Shown here: piece after piece, positions 1-5,970 of the stretch | How positions within the stretch are numbered: the stretch's first letter is position 1 | How the letters are laid out: every line of letters starts with the position of its first letter | Assembly (NCBI GenBank): GCA_964473715.1 | Contig: CAYYQC010000035.1 | Coordinates: 1-10,170 of the forward strand | Origin: 2-12-FULL-41-16 sp964473715 | Lineage (GTDB): Bacteria > Patescibacteriota > Patescibacteriia > Magasanikbacterales > UBA922 | Reading direction: 5' to 3' | DNA: 10,170 nucleotides | Made by a program: the position numbers and the translations under genes | The notes under the pieces: model-generated | Databases searched by the model: none | Seen by the model: only the letters and a program-made list of their open reading frames with translations | What the model was told of the DNA's origin: nothing

Positions 1-1
1 A

Positions 2-373
2 GCACCAGTCAGTCTAGTGGGTGAGGGGGTGTACGGTGTGGTAGGAACGGTACCTGGTAAGAAAGTGGTGGGGGATTTTAGTGTGTATATAGCCGCTGTA
101 GATGCTGTTAATAGTAAAGAAGCTGTTTCAAAATATATTGCCGCTGGACAAGGAAAAGTTCAACTAATGGAGAGTTTAACTACTTCTATTCCTGGTGGTA
201 AAGTGTCAATTGGTCGGTATTTAAATAAGCGAGGGTTAGAAGAGGATGAGTACGTTGTTTTTACCCTTAAAGAGGGTTCACGGTATGCAGTGATGACCGT
301 GGCTAAACTTAAAGGGGTGCCTAATTATGAGGAAGGGTTGGAATTAATCCTTAAGACTTTACGTCCATTATAA
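2..373 (+). CDS. Unrecognised protein, C-terminal part (5' end outside window)
   Basis: The reading frame is open to the left edge and ends at TAA 371-373. A GTG at position 17 is possible as a start, but nothing supports initiation there, so I read it as the last ~123 residues of a longer protein. The visible part alternates short beta-type stretches (GVYGVVGTVPG, YVVFTLKEG, YAVMTVAKL) with two amphipathic helices, and ends in a helix with LELILKTLRPL. There are no cysteines, no membrane segment and no motif I can assign. The look is that of a small alpha/beta domain at the end of an extracytoplasmic or hypothetical protein, but that is a guess. It is followed 20 bases later by a strong terminator, so it is the last gene of its transcription unit. 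The base composition and codon use (many AT-ending codons) fit the rest of the window. Confidence 0.6.
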   Translation, partial: APVSLVGEGVYGVVGTVPGKKVVGDFSVYIAAVDAVNSKEAVSKYIAAGQGKVQLMESLTTSIPGGKVSIGRYLNKRGLEEDEYVVFTLKEGSRYAVMTVAKLKGVPNYEEGLELILKTLRPL

Positions 374-393
374 GAAATTAACTGAGTAATAAA

Positions 394-428
394 AAAGACC
401 CTGGAAAAATCCAGGGTCTTTGGTTTTT
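394..428. terminator. Bidirectional intrinsic terminator between convergent genes
   Basis: A perfect 11-bp stem (AAAGACCCTGG at 394-404 with its complement at 411-421) encloses a 6-base A-rich loop. On the + strand it is followed by TGGTTTTT. On the - strand the other flank reads as a T-run. It can end both the rightward gene at the window start and the leftward small gene that stops at 467. Confidence 0.9.
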
Positions 429-434
429 GGGTGG

Positions 435-459
435 CCTCGCGCGTCTCCGGCGCGCGAGG
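435..459. repeat. GC-rich perfect inverted repeat (hairpin)
   Basis: CCTCGCGCG (435-443) pairs with CGCGCGAGG (451-459) around a 7-base loop, giving a 9-bp stem that is almost all G-C. It lies 7 bases past the stop codon of the leftward small gene and just before the shared terminator. No T-run follows on either strand, so it is not a classical intrinsic terminator by itself. It may protect the 3' end of the mRNA or act as a pause hairpin. It belongs to the GC-rich patch that includes the small gene. Confidence 0.7.
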
Positions 460-466
460 GAAAAGG

Positions 467-688
467 TTATTCGTAGGTCGCTCCGCAGCGTGGACACGCA
501 AGGCCGTGTCCATCGGGAACCAGAGTTGCTCTGCATTTGGCGCAGCGCCTCTGATCCTTTATGCCGCCATTGGACGGCGGCGGGAACATGGTCGTGTCAC
601 TCTGCATCTTGCGTGGTGTGGTGACTGCCCACCGCACCAGAAACAGGGCCAACGCGAGACCGAACATGCCGATACCTTTGATGAGCAT
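467..688 (-). CDS. Small membrane-anchored zinc-ribbon-like protein (73 aa)
   Basis: One hydrophobic segment at residues ~3-19 (IKGIGMFGLALALFLVR) is followed by a Pro/Ser-rich linker (residues 24-45) and a C-terminal double-CxxC module: C49-A-K-C52 and C65-P-R-C68. This is the layout of a membrane-tethered zinc ribbon. The frame is open further upstream, but the ATG at 688 is chosen because GGAGGG lies 5 bases before it; this is the only strong Shine-Dalgarno in the window. GC content is about 61% by hand count over 471-680, well above the neighbours, so the gene may have a different history or face different selection. It is a monocistronic unit with its own promoter-like sequence and stands between the elp3 terminator and the shared terminator at 394-428. 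I do not recognise a named family. Zinc binding is inferred from the cysteine spacing only. Confidence 0.72.
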   Translation of the reverse strand: MLIKGIGMFGLALALFLVRWAVTTPRKMQSDTTMFPPPSNGGIKDQRRCAKCRATLVPDGHGLACPRCGATYE

Positions 689-693
689 AAGAA

Positions 694-699
694 CCCTCC
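694..699 (-). promoter_or_regulatory. Strong Shine-Dalgarno of the zinc-ribbon gene
   Basis: On the - strand GGAGGG is followed by 5 bases (TTCTT) and then ATG at 688-686. It decides the start codon of the small gene. Other start codons in this window have no comparable site. Confidence 0.85.
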
Positions 700-707
700 G
701 TTCGGCG

Positions 708-736
708 AGAATATCATAAAATATTTTAAAAAACAA
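708..736 (-). promoter_or_regulatory. Putative promoter of the zinc-ribbon gene
   Basis: Reading the - strand, TTGTTT (736-731) is followed after 17 bases by TATTCT (713-708), preceded by TGA so that it forms an extended -10 (TGnTATTCT). Each hexamer is a modest match to consensus. The position is right: behind the elp3 terminator and about 20 bases before the start codon. An independent promoter is expected because the terminator separates the two genes. Confidence 0.45.
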
Positions 737-743
737 GGGTAAT

Positions 744-767
744 AAAAAATCCTCCGACGGAGGATTT
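744..767 (-). terminator. elp3: Intrinsic terminator of elp3
   Basis: The stem AAATCCTCC/GGAGGATTT (747-755 with 759-767) has a 3-base loop. On the - strand it runs into TTTTTTATT. The first two bases of the elp3 TAA stop codon's complement (766-767) lie inside the stem, so terminator and gene end overlap. Confidence 0.88.
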
Positions 768-2412
768 AGATTTTTTTAGTTACGTAGGTATCTTTGGAGC
801 GGTAGCCAAGGTGGCGGTAATAATCACGCACGCCAACTCCGGAAATTACCGTGGTAGATTTGAAGCCATGTTCGCGGGCAATTTTTTCGGCCGCGGCTAC
901 GAGTTTTTTGCCTAAGCCTGTGTGTTGACTGGCTGAATCTTCACGTTTACCAATGCCAACCAGACGGCCGTACACATGAAGTTCACGAATAAAAGCTGTG
1001 TTTTTTAAAACCGGTAATTGTTTAATTAATGTTTCTGGAACAGGAGTAGTTGGAATGCGCAAACGTAAAAAACCAAACACCGCAATGCGATTTGGATCTT
1101 CAAAAGTAATAAAATATTCAGTACCACCAGTGGTTTCGTATTCATCAACAAAAAGTTGTGGTTCAGTATCTGCCGGAATATTTTTTACTTGCCGACTAAT
1201 TTCGCGGCAGCGCAAACACACACATTTTAAGCCTTGGGAGTGTAATTTCTTTTCTAAAAATTCGCGGAGGTTGGTCACGGTATTTCCGCCTTCAATTTCG
1301 GTGGCCGGAATATCGCGGATCAAACGAGAAATACGGCAATACCGTGGCGTGGCTAATTTCATTTTCATTAACGCTTCACTCATGGCTGGGGTGTCGCCAT
1401 ACGGTACATACCGACCATCCAAAAACCACTGATATAATTCCGCACTTTTAATAACAGTGTTTGGATAAATTTTAATCATGTCTGGTTTTAAACCAACATC
1501 AGAAAAAATTTCTTGGTACATTTCCACATCATGATCGGGATTTGAACCAGGTAAATCAGGCATGAAATGTAAATCTACTTTAAATCCAGCTTGGCGGAGC
1601 AGTAACATGGCGTCGCGGAATTGCTGTACCGTGTGTCCGCGTTTAATTAATTCTAAAATTTTATTATCAGTCGCCTGTAATCCAAGTTCAATGCGGGTGC
1701 AACCTTGCTGACGCATGTGATAAATGGTTTTTGGTGAAATCGCATCGGGACGAGTTTCTAAAGTTAACCCAATAATACGATATTTGGCGCTTTCATTTTT
1801 CTTTTGGGCAATGGCGAGCGCGGCTTGCAATTCCGCGAGCGGTGAATGTTCGGTGAGGGTGGTGCGCACTGGATTCTTTTGACTCATTTGGTTACAAGCC
1901 AAAAACGATTCCAAAATATACCAATATTGATAGCCCAAAGTATAAGCATTCCAGGTGCCGCCCTTAATAATATATTCAATTTTTTCCGCTGTGTGCCCAT
2001 TTTCTTTGAGAGTAATCAATCGTTGGCGCATGAGTTCGTAGGGGTCAAAATTCATGGCCAGGGCGCGCGCGGCGGCTGGTTCGGTCGCAATATAGCTTTT
2101 GGGCATGCGCGCTTCGGTAGGACAATATACGCATTGTCCAGGGCACATGTAGGGTTTGACTAATGAAGTAACTACAGCGATTCCGGATAAGCTGCGCACT
2201 TCGGCTTTGCGCAATAATTTCAGCAAATCTTCATCGGTTTTAATTCTTTTCTTTTTGCAGTACTTCTGATAGGCTACTAAGAGCGCACGATTGCCAGGCT
2301 GAAACGCTGACAAGCCATTGGCAATAATGCGGCGAGCATCATCAAACTCAGCCTTAGTTTTGGGGCTGGCTTTCACGAGTGCTTCTAAAATTTGATCATC
2401 AATTTGTGTCAC
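766..2412 (-). CDS. elp3: Elp3-family tRNA uridine-34 carboxymethylation enzyme (radical SAM + GNAT)
   Basis: Elp3 is the catalytic part of Elongator. It uses a radical-SAM domain and acetyl-CoA to build cm5U at wobble uridine 34 of tRNA. The protein has 548 residues, a full family length. The N-terminal helical tRNA-binding part is followed by the iron-sulfur cluster motif CPGQCVYCP (C90, C94, C97), KGGTW at 150-154, TLETRPD at 217-223, GCTRIELGLQ at 237-246 and HFMPDLPG at 282-289. The linker has three cysteines in KCVCLRC (C397, C399, C402), fitting the zinc site of this family. The C-terminal GNAT domain shows RELHVYG near 476-482, an acetyl-CoA loop HTGLGKKL (497-504) and SGVGVRDYY (524-532). 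These blocks align by eye with yeast Elp3 along the whole length. The start is GTG at 2412 with only a weak AGG upstream, and it overlaps the 5' end of the divergent methyltransferase gene. No other Elongator subunit is in the window; stand-alone bacterial Elp3 enzymes are known, for example in Dehalococcoides. Confidence 0.96.
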   Translation of the reverse strand: MTQIDDQILEALVKASPKTKAEFDDARRIIANGLSAFQPGNRALLVAYQKYCKKKRIKTDEDLLKLLRKAEVRSLSGIAVVTSLVKPYMCPGQCVYCPTEARMPKSYIATEPAAARALAMNFDPYELMRQRLITLKENGHTAEKIEYIIKGGTWNAYTLGYQYWYILESFLACNQMSQKNPVRTTLTEHSPLAELQAALAIAQKKNESAKYRIIGLTLETRPDAISPKTIYHMRQQGCTRIELGLQATDNKILELIKRGHTVQQFRDAMLLLRQAGFKVDLHFMPDLPGSNPDHDVEMYQEIFSDVGLKPDMIKIYPNTVIKSAELYQWFLDGRYVPYGDTPAMSEALMKMKLATPRYCRISRLIRDIPATEIEGGNTVTNLREFLEKKLHSQGLKCVCLRCREISRQVKNIPADTEPQLFVDEYETTGGTEYFITFEDPNRIAVFGFLRLRIPTTPVPETLIKQLPVLKNTAFIRELHVYGRLVGIGKREDSASQHTGLGKKLVAAAEKIAREHGFKSTTVISGVGVRDYYRHLGYRSKDTYVTKKI

Positions 2413-3119
2413 AATTGGAACCTAAAAAACTTATTGAGCAGAATCGGGACGTGTACGATGCCATTGCACCGTTGTTTTCGGCGACCCGTGAATATAACTG
2501 GGCCGATGTGGAGGTCTTGGCTGAGTATATCAAACCCGGAGATAAGGTGTTAGACCTTGGCTGCGGGAATGGTCGATTATACCAGATTTTAGCCAAAAAA
2601 CAAGTCCTTTATACGGGTTTGGACCAAAGTGCGGAATTAATCAGATTGGCTAAAGAAAAAGTCCCTGAAGTTGAGTTTGTAGTGGGGGAGATGACTGAAC
2701 TGTCTTTTGGTGCCGAAAGTTTTGATGCCATTTTTTCCATTGCTGCTTTTAACCATATTCCGGGCGCAGAATTACAATTAAAAAGTTTGCAAGAAATGAA
2801 ACGGGTGTTAAAACCCGGCGGTTTAATTATCATGACGAACTGGAACTTATTATCCGACAGTGCTCAAAAAAATATTGCCAAACATGGCTGGAAAGTTTTA
2901 CAACAATCAGCGGATCAGGGGATTGATGTGATGGTTCCTTGGAAAAGTCCAACCGGTGAAACTTTGGGTGAACGGTATTATCATGGTTTTACAGTTGGGG
3001 AATTAACTGGTTTGGCTGAGGCGGCGGAATTGGAAATTATTGATATTTTTTATAGTCATAAGGGTGAGCGATTAGAGCAAGAGGCTGGGGCAAATATTAT
3101 TTCGGTGTTTAAAAAATAA
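2406..3119 (+). CDS. Trm9/ALKBH8-like SAM-dependent methyltransferase (probable tRNA cm5U34 methyl-ester former)
   Basis: This is a class I Rossmann methyltransferase of about 237 residues. SAM motif I is VLDLGCGNGR (48-57), the acidic end of strand 2 is TGLDQS (70-75), and motif IV is DAIFSIAAFNHI (107-118). Three features go beyond a generic methyltransferase and match eukaryotic Trm9: VYDAIAPLFSATR before the SAM domain (16-28), DVMVPW in the insertion (174-179) and RYYHGFTVGEL near the C-terminus (190-200). Yeast Trm9 has counterparts to all three (IAPHFSQTRY, DVFVPW, RYYHLYREGEL). Trm9 methylates cm5U34, the product of Elp3, to mcm5U34, and here the gene is head to head with elp3. The function is inferred from those blocks and the context. 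Trm9 needs the zinc protein Trm112 in eukaryotes, and no Trm112 is seen here. The start is uncertain: GTG 2379, GTG 2406 and TTG 2415 are in frame, none with a Shine-Dalgarno. I chose 2406 as a compromise; conserved sequence begins near 2451. Confidence 0.85.
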   Translation: MSQLEPKKLIEQNRDVYDAIAPLFSATREYNWADVEVLAEYIKPGDKVLDLGCGNGRLYQILAKKQVLYTGLDQSAELIRLAKEKVPEVEFVVGEMTELSFGAESFDAIFSIAAFNHIPGAELQLKSLQEMKRVLKPGGLIIMTNWNLLSDSAQKNIAKHGWKVLQQSADQGIDVMVPWKSPTGETLGERYYHGFTVGELTGLAEAAELEIIDIFYSHKGERLEQEAGANIISVFKK

Positions 3120-3120
3120 T

Positions 3121-3567
3121 ATGGAAATCAATTCAAATAATTTACCCGTTGGAGTCACGGCCGGTGGTGTAGTGTTGCGCCAGGAAAATGGTGAATGGTT
3201 GATTGCTTTAGAACAACAAATTAAAATGAGTGGTAAGGGCTGGTGCTTACCCAAAGGTCATGTGGAGGCGGGCGAGGATTTGGAAATGGCAGCCAAACGC
3301 GAAATTGCCGAAGAAGTTGGCGTAACTGAATTTGAATCATTTGATTATTTAATTGAAAAACAACGGGCGAGTTTAAAAGGACACGAATGGAAAATTATTC
3401 ATTATTTTTTGGCCATTACCAAACAAGTGGAATTGGTACCACAAGACACTGATAAATTACACCGCGCGCAGTGGTTTAAATTGCATGCTGAAATTCCGTT
3501 AGTGTTTGAGGAACAGCGCGAGGTGATTGAACTGGTTAAAGAAAAGTATAAAAATAGTATGGTATAA
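3121..3567 (+). CDS. Nudix hydrolase, Ap4A-hydrolase-like
   Basis: Nudix proteins cleave nucleoside diphosphates linked to another group. This 148-residue protein has the complete Nudix box G-x5-E-x7-R-E-x2-E-E-x-G: G46, E52, R60, E61, E64, E65 and G67. It is preceded by GWCLPKGH (40-47), the form typical of diadenosine-polyphosphate hydrolases and similar small house-cleaning Nudix enzymes. The substrate cannot be fixed from sequence. The ATG lies one base after the methyltransferase stop (TAA-T-ATG) without a Shine-Dalgarno, so translation is probably coupled and the two genes share a transcript. The last codons and the stop fall inside a 13-bp hairpin (3551-3582) that acts as terminator. 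Whether it works with the tRNA-modification pair or is simply carried with it is open. Confidence 0.93.
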   Translation: MEINSNNLPVGVTAGGVVLRQENGEWLIALEQQIKMSGKGWCLPKGHVEAGEDLEMAAKREIAEEVGVTEFESFDYLIEKQRASLKGHEWKIIHYFLAITKQVELVPQDTDKLHRAQWFKLHAEIPLVFEEQREVIELVKEKYKNSMV

Positions 3568-3585
3568 TGACCATACTATTTTTTT
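3551..3585 (+). terminator. Hairpin terminator covering the Nudix stop codon
   Basis: A perfect 13-bp stem (3551-3563 with 3570-3582) has a 6-base loop ATAATG, and a run of seven T follows the AC of the right arm (3579-3585). The stem is mostly A-T, so termination may be partial. The stop codon TAA (3565-3567) is in the loop. Confidence 0.7.
3560..3568 (+). promoter_or_regulatory. Extended -10 promoter element of the transporter gene
   Basis: TGGTATAAT is a perfect match to the extended -10 consensus TGnTATAAT. It lies about 20 bases before the ATG at 3588, which would give a leader of only about 10-14 bases without a Shine-Dalgarno. No convincing -35 hexamer is seen, and extended -10 promoters often do without one. 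The element overlaps the left arm and loop of the hairpin at 3551-3582. Confidence 0.5.
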
Positions 3586-3587
3586 AT

Positions 3588-4964
3588 ATGCCAACTCCAA
3601 CTAAATTTCCGGAACCAATTTCACTCCGCAAAATGATCGGTCCTAGTTTTATCATTCTCGCGCTTGGCCTGGGATCAGGCGAAGTAATTTTGTGGCCGTA
3701 TTTAGTGGCTAATTATGGTTTGGGAATTGCCTGGGGTGCTGTGTTAGGAATTACCTGCCAATTTTTCATTAACATGGAAATTGAGCGCTACGCCTTGGTA
3801 AAAGGTGAGAGTGTATTTGTCGGTTTGGCCAAATTATCTAAAGTTTTACCGTATTGGTTTATTTTATCTACATTTATTGCCTTTGGTTTGCCGGGAATTA
3901 TTGCGGCTGGTGCGCAATTGCTAGCCAATGCCGCTGGAATTACTGAATTCCGTTGGTTGGCCGCGGCTTTATTAATTGGAATTGGCTTATTATTAAGTTT
4001 AGGAAAAACCGTGTACGGTTTAATGGAAAAATTAACTACCACCGTGGTTTTAATTGGTGTACCATTTATTTTTGTGTTGGCATTTTGGGTGAGTGGAAGT
4101 GCTGATTGGGCAGCAGTTGGTGCCGGGTTATTGGGGCAAGGTAATGGTTACCGCTGGTTACCAGAAGGAATTGTACTGGCGACATTTCTTGGCGCATTTG
4201 CGTATTCTGGTGCGGCTGGCAATTTAAATTTAACGCAATCAATTTACATTAAAGAAAAAGGCTACGGTATGGGCGCTTTTTCCCAAAAGATTGCAGGGTT
4301 GTTTCACAAAGGTGTGCATGAACCGGTAAAACTGGAAGGCGCAGTGGCGGCTGATACGCTTGCAAATAAAATTTTATTTAATAAGTGGTGGAGATTAGTA
4401 AATACTGAACACGGCTTAGTATTTTGGGGAATGGGCGCGCTGGCTATGGTACTACTTATGCTACTTTCGTATGCCACAGCCTATGGTAATGGCAATAACG
4501 CGGCCGGAATTAATTTTGTCATTACTGAAGCGCGCATGATTGGTGAACAGATCTTCCCAATTTTTGGCCTCTTGTTTTTAATTGCGGCCGGAATCATGCT
4601 CGTGCAAACTCAATTGGGAGTAATGGATTCCACTTCGCGGATTATGGCGGAAAATTGGGCCTTGCGAAAAACTACCACCAAAGCACAAAATTTGTCCAAA
4701 ATTTATGCCACATTTTTATGGGCTCAAGTGGCCTTTGGTTGTTTGTTATTTGCCCTTGGAATTCATGAACCAAAAAGTTTATTAGTGGTAGGGGCGTGTA
4801 TGAATGCCGTGGCCATGTTTGTCCATATTGGTTTAGTATCTTGGCTCAATTACAAAACATTACCAAAATCTTTTCAACCAAAACTGTGGCGCCGAATTAT
4901 TATGGGCGCGATTTTTATTTTCTTTGGCGCGTTTAGTGCGGTGGTGATTAAAGATCTTTTTTGA
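3588..4964 (+). CDS. Diverged Nramp (SLC11)-fold membrane transporter
   Basis: This is a polytopic membrane protein of 458 residues with about 11 hydrophobic segments, starting with GPSFIILALGLGSGE. Overall spacing and several blocks resemble the Nramp/MntH group of proton-coupled divalent metal transporters: GP..(I/L) in helix 1, a broken helix 6 with GAAGNLNL (208-215), then a conserved loop KEKGYGMG (222-229). The canonical metal-site motif of helix 1, DPGN, is replaced by GSGE (29-32), and helix 6 lacks the MPHN sequence with its metal-ligand methionine. Substrate may therefore differ from manganese or iron. I chose ATG 3588 over ATG 3567 because 3567 overlaps the Nudix stop inside the terminator loop and upstream of the likely transcription start. 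The gene ends two bases before the convergent PLP-enzyme gene, with no clear terminator between them. Confidence 0.8.
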   Translation: MPTPTKFPEPISLRKMIGPSFIILALGLGSGEVILWPYLVANYGLGIAWGAVLGITCQFFINMEIERYALVKGESVFVGLAKLSKVLPYWFILSTFIAFGLPGIIAAGAQLLANAAGITEFRWLAAALLIGIGLLLSLGKTVYGLMEKLTTTVVLIGVPFIFVLAFWVSGSADWAAVGAGLLGQGNGYRWLPEGIVLATFLGAFAYSGAAGNLNLTQSIYIKEKGYGMGAFSQKIAGLFHKGVHEPVKLEGAVAADTLANKILFNKWWRLVNTEHGLVFWGMGALAMVLLMLLSYATAYGNGNNAAGINFVITEARMIGEQIFPIFGLLFLIAAGIMLVQTQLGVMDSTSRIMAENWALRKTTTKAQNLSKIYATFLWAQVAFGCLLFALGIHEPKSLLVVGACMNAVAMFVHIGLVSWLNYKTLPKSFQPKLWRRIIMGAIFIFFGAFSAVVIKDLF

Positions 4965-4966
4965 TC

Positions 4967-5872
4967 TTACTTACCAGTAATTAAACAAACCACCGCTCCA
5001 GTAAATTTTTTACCATTCATAATTGCCTCACTAAGGCCTGCAATAGAAAGCGCACTGTTTGGTGATATTTCAATTAAAGTTTTGGTTTTGACAAGCTCAA
5101 TTGCGACGCGGATTTGTTCGTCAGTTACTATCCACCCACTACCATTACTTTTTAAAATTGAGTCTACAACTGGAAATTTTCGATTGGCGATTTTATCTAC
5201 GATTGCGCCTGCAACTGATGTTTCCGGATCTTCAACAAATTTTCCATGAGTGGGACACATTACATTTTGAAAACTGTCGGCAATAGGATGTACAGCTTTG
5301 GTTTGGACAATATGAATTTCAGGTTTTTGTTCTAATGTTTGAAAAAATTCTCCCAATGCTTGTGCAGTTGTACCTGACGACGTAGGAATAAAAATCGCCT
5401 GCAAATTTGGAATATGATTTAGTTCTTCGGCTAATTCTTGATAGCCTTTTAGGGCGAGGTCATCGGTTGATTGGCGGAGTAATTTAGCCTCACCTTTGCT
5501 ATCAACTTGAAAAGCAGTTTGGCGCGGATTGGCTACTTGTTCAAGTATAATCTGTTCGTCAGCTAATTCAGTTAATTTACTTAATTTTTCTATTGGAATT
5601 TTATTCCCAACAAAAATTTTTAGAGAAATAAGTTTGTCTGGATTATTAGTATTATGATGTTTAACATGAAGAGCTGCGGCCAAAGCCGCGTTACCAGAAG
5701 AAGAAATCACAAAATTTAACAAGCCTTCTTTATGCCAATAATGGTCAATCATAAAGGGGATTGAGCGGCCTTTATGAGAGCCAAAATGGTGCAAATCTTC
5801 GCGTTTAAGCCAAAGTTCTGGCACACCAAGCGCGATGGCCAGTTCGGGGAAAGAGGATTGAGGGGTTTTCAT
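4967..5872 (-). CDS. Fold-type II PLP-dependent enzyme (threonine synthase/dehydratase-like)
   Basis: This is a pyridoxal-phosphate enzyme of the tryptophan-synthase-beta fold, 301 residues. The cofactor lysine is K34 in LKREDLHHFGSHKGR, matching the family pattern LKxE...GSfKdR. The substrate loop is SSSGNAALA (57-65). The phosphate-binding loop is SSGTTA (165-170) instead of the usual GGGxxxG. The C-terminal EISPNSALSIAGL (268-280) corresponds to the E-p-S-G-A-x-A-x-x-A region. At 301 residues it is shorter than threonine synthase and has no regulatory domain, nearer in size to cysteine synthase or serine/threonine dehydratase. The reaction cannot be assigned from sequence. It is a single-gene unit, divergent from the LysW-like gene and convergent with the transporter. 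The ATG at 5872 has no Shine-Dalgarno, but homology starts within the first 20 residues, so it is probably right. Confidence 0.88.
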   Translation of the reverse strand: MKTPQSSFPELAIALGVPELWLKREDLHHFGSHKGRSIPFMIDHYWHKEGLLNFVISSSGNAALAAALHVKHHNTNNPDKLISLKIFVGNKIPIEKLSKLTELADEQIILEQVANPRQTAFQVDSKGEAKLLRQSTDDLALKGYQELAEELNHIPNLQAIFIPTSSGTTAQALGEFFQTLEQKPEIHIVQTKAVHPIADSFQNVMCPTHGKFVEDPETSVAGAIVDKIANRKFPVVDSILKSNGSGWIVTDEQIRVAIELVKTKTLIEISPNSALSIAGLSEAIMNGKKFTGAVVCLITGK

Positions 5873-5886
5873 AGTATAGGCAGAGT

Positions 5887-5916
5887 AGCATAGGCCAAAA
5901 GCCTTTGTCTAGCCAA
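5887..5916 (-). promoter_or_regulatory. Putative promoter of the PLP-enzyme gene
   Basis: On the - strand TTGGCT (5916-5911) and TATGCT (5892-5887) are 18 bases apart, with the start codon 14 bases downstream of the -10. Both hexamers match consensus at four positions or more. The short leader agrees with other genes here. Confidence 0.5.
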
Positions 5917-5919
5917 TAC

Positions 5920-5948
5920 TTGCTAAATTTAGCACTTTTCGCTATGAT
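5920..5948 (+). promoter_or_regulatory. Putative promoter of the LysW-like / transporter unit
   Basis: TTGCTA (5920-5925) and TATGAT (5943-5948) are separated by exactly 17 bases, and the ATG is 22 bases after the -10. This is the best sigma-70-type promoter match I see in the window. Confidence 0.7.
5921..5934. promoter_or_regulatory. 14-base perfect palindrome, candidate operator
   Basis: TGCTAAATTTAGCA is its own reverse complement. It covers most of the -35 element of the rightward promoter and lies just upstream of the leftward one, where a dimeric regulator could control both genes. No regulator gene is next to it, so its role as an operator is inference. Confidence 0.4.
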
Positions 5949-5970
5949 ATTTAACATTAATAATAAAAAT

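Noticed and set aside
374..466. Possible tRNA or small RNA suggested by the two neighbouring hairpins
   Set aside because: There is no acceptor/anticodon arrangement, and the first hairpin is a standard terminator. The second is explained as a 3'-end structure of the leftward gene.
427..742. Two rightward open frames through the GC-rich patch, opposite the small zinc-ribbon gene
   Set aside because: They begin inside the terminator/hairpin region with no ribosome binding site, and their translations are Arg/Ser/Cys-rich without any domain look. The leftward frame has a Shine-Dalgarno, a membrane segment and paired CxxC motifs.
3567..3587. Use of ATG 3567 as start of the transporter (4-base-type overlap with the Nudix gene)
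   Set aside because: It lies in the loop of the terminator hairpin and inside the TATAAT box; the extra seven residues (MTILFFY) are encoded by the hairpin's right arm and T-run. ATG 3588 is a better start.
4951..4968. Small inverted repeat AAGATC-TTTTTT-GATCTT across the two convergent stop codons
   Set aside because: It has only a 6-bp stem with two G-C pairs and no T-run after it on either strand. I do not call it a terminator.
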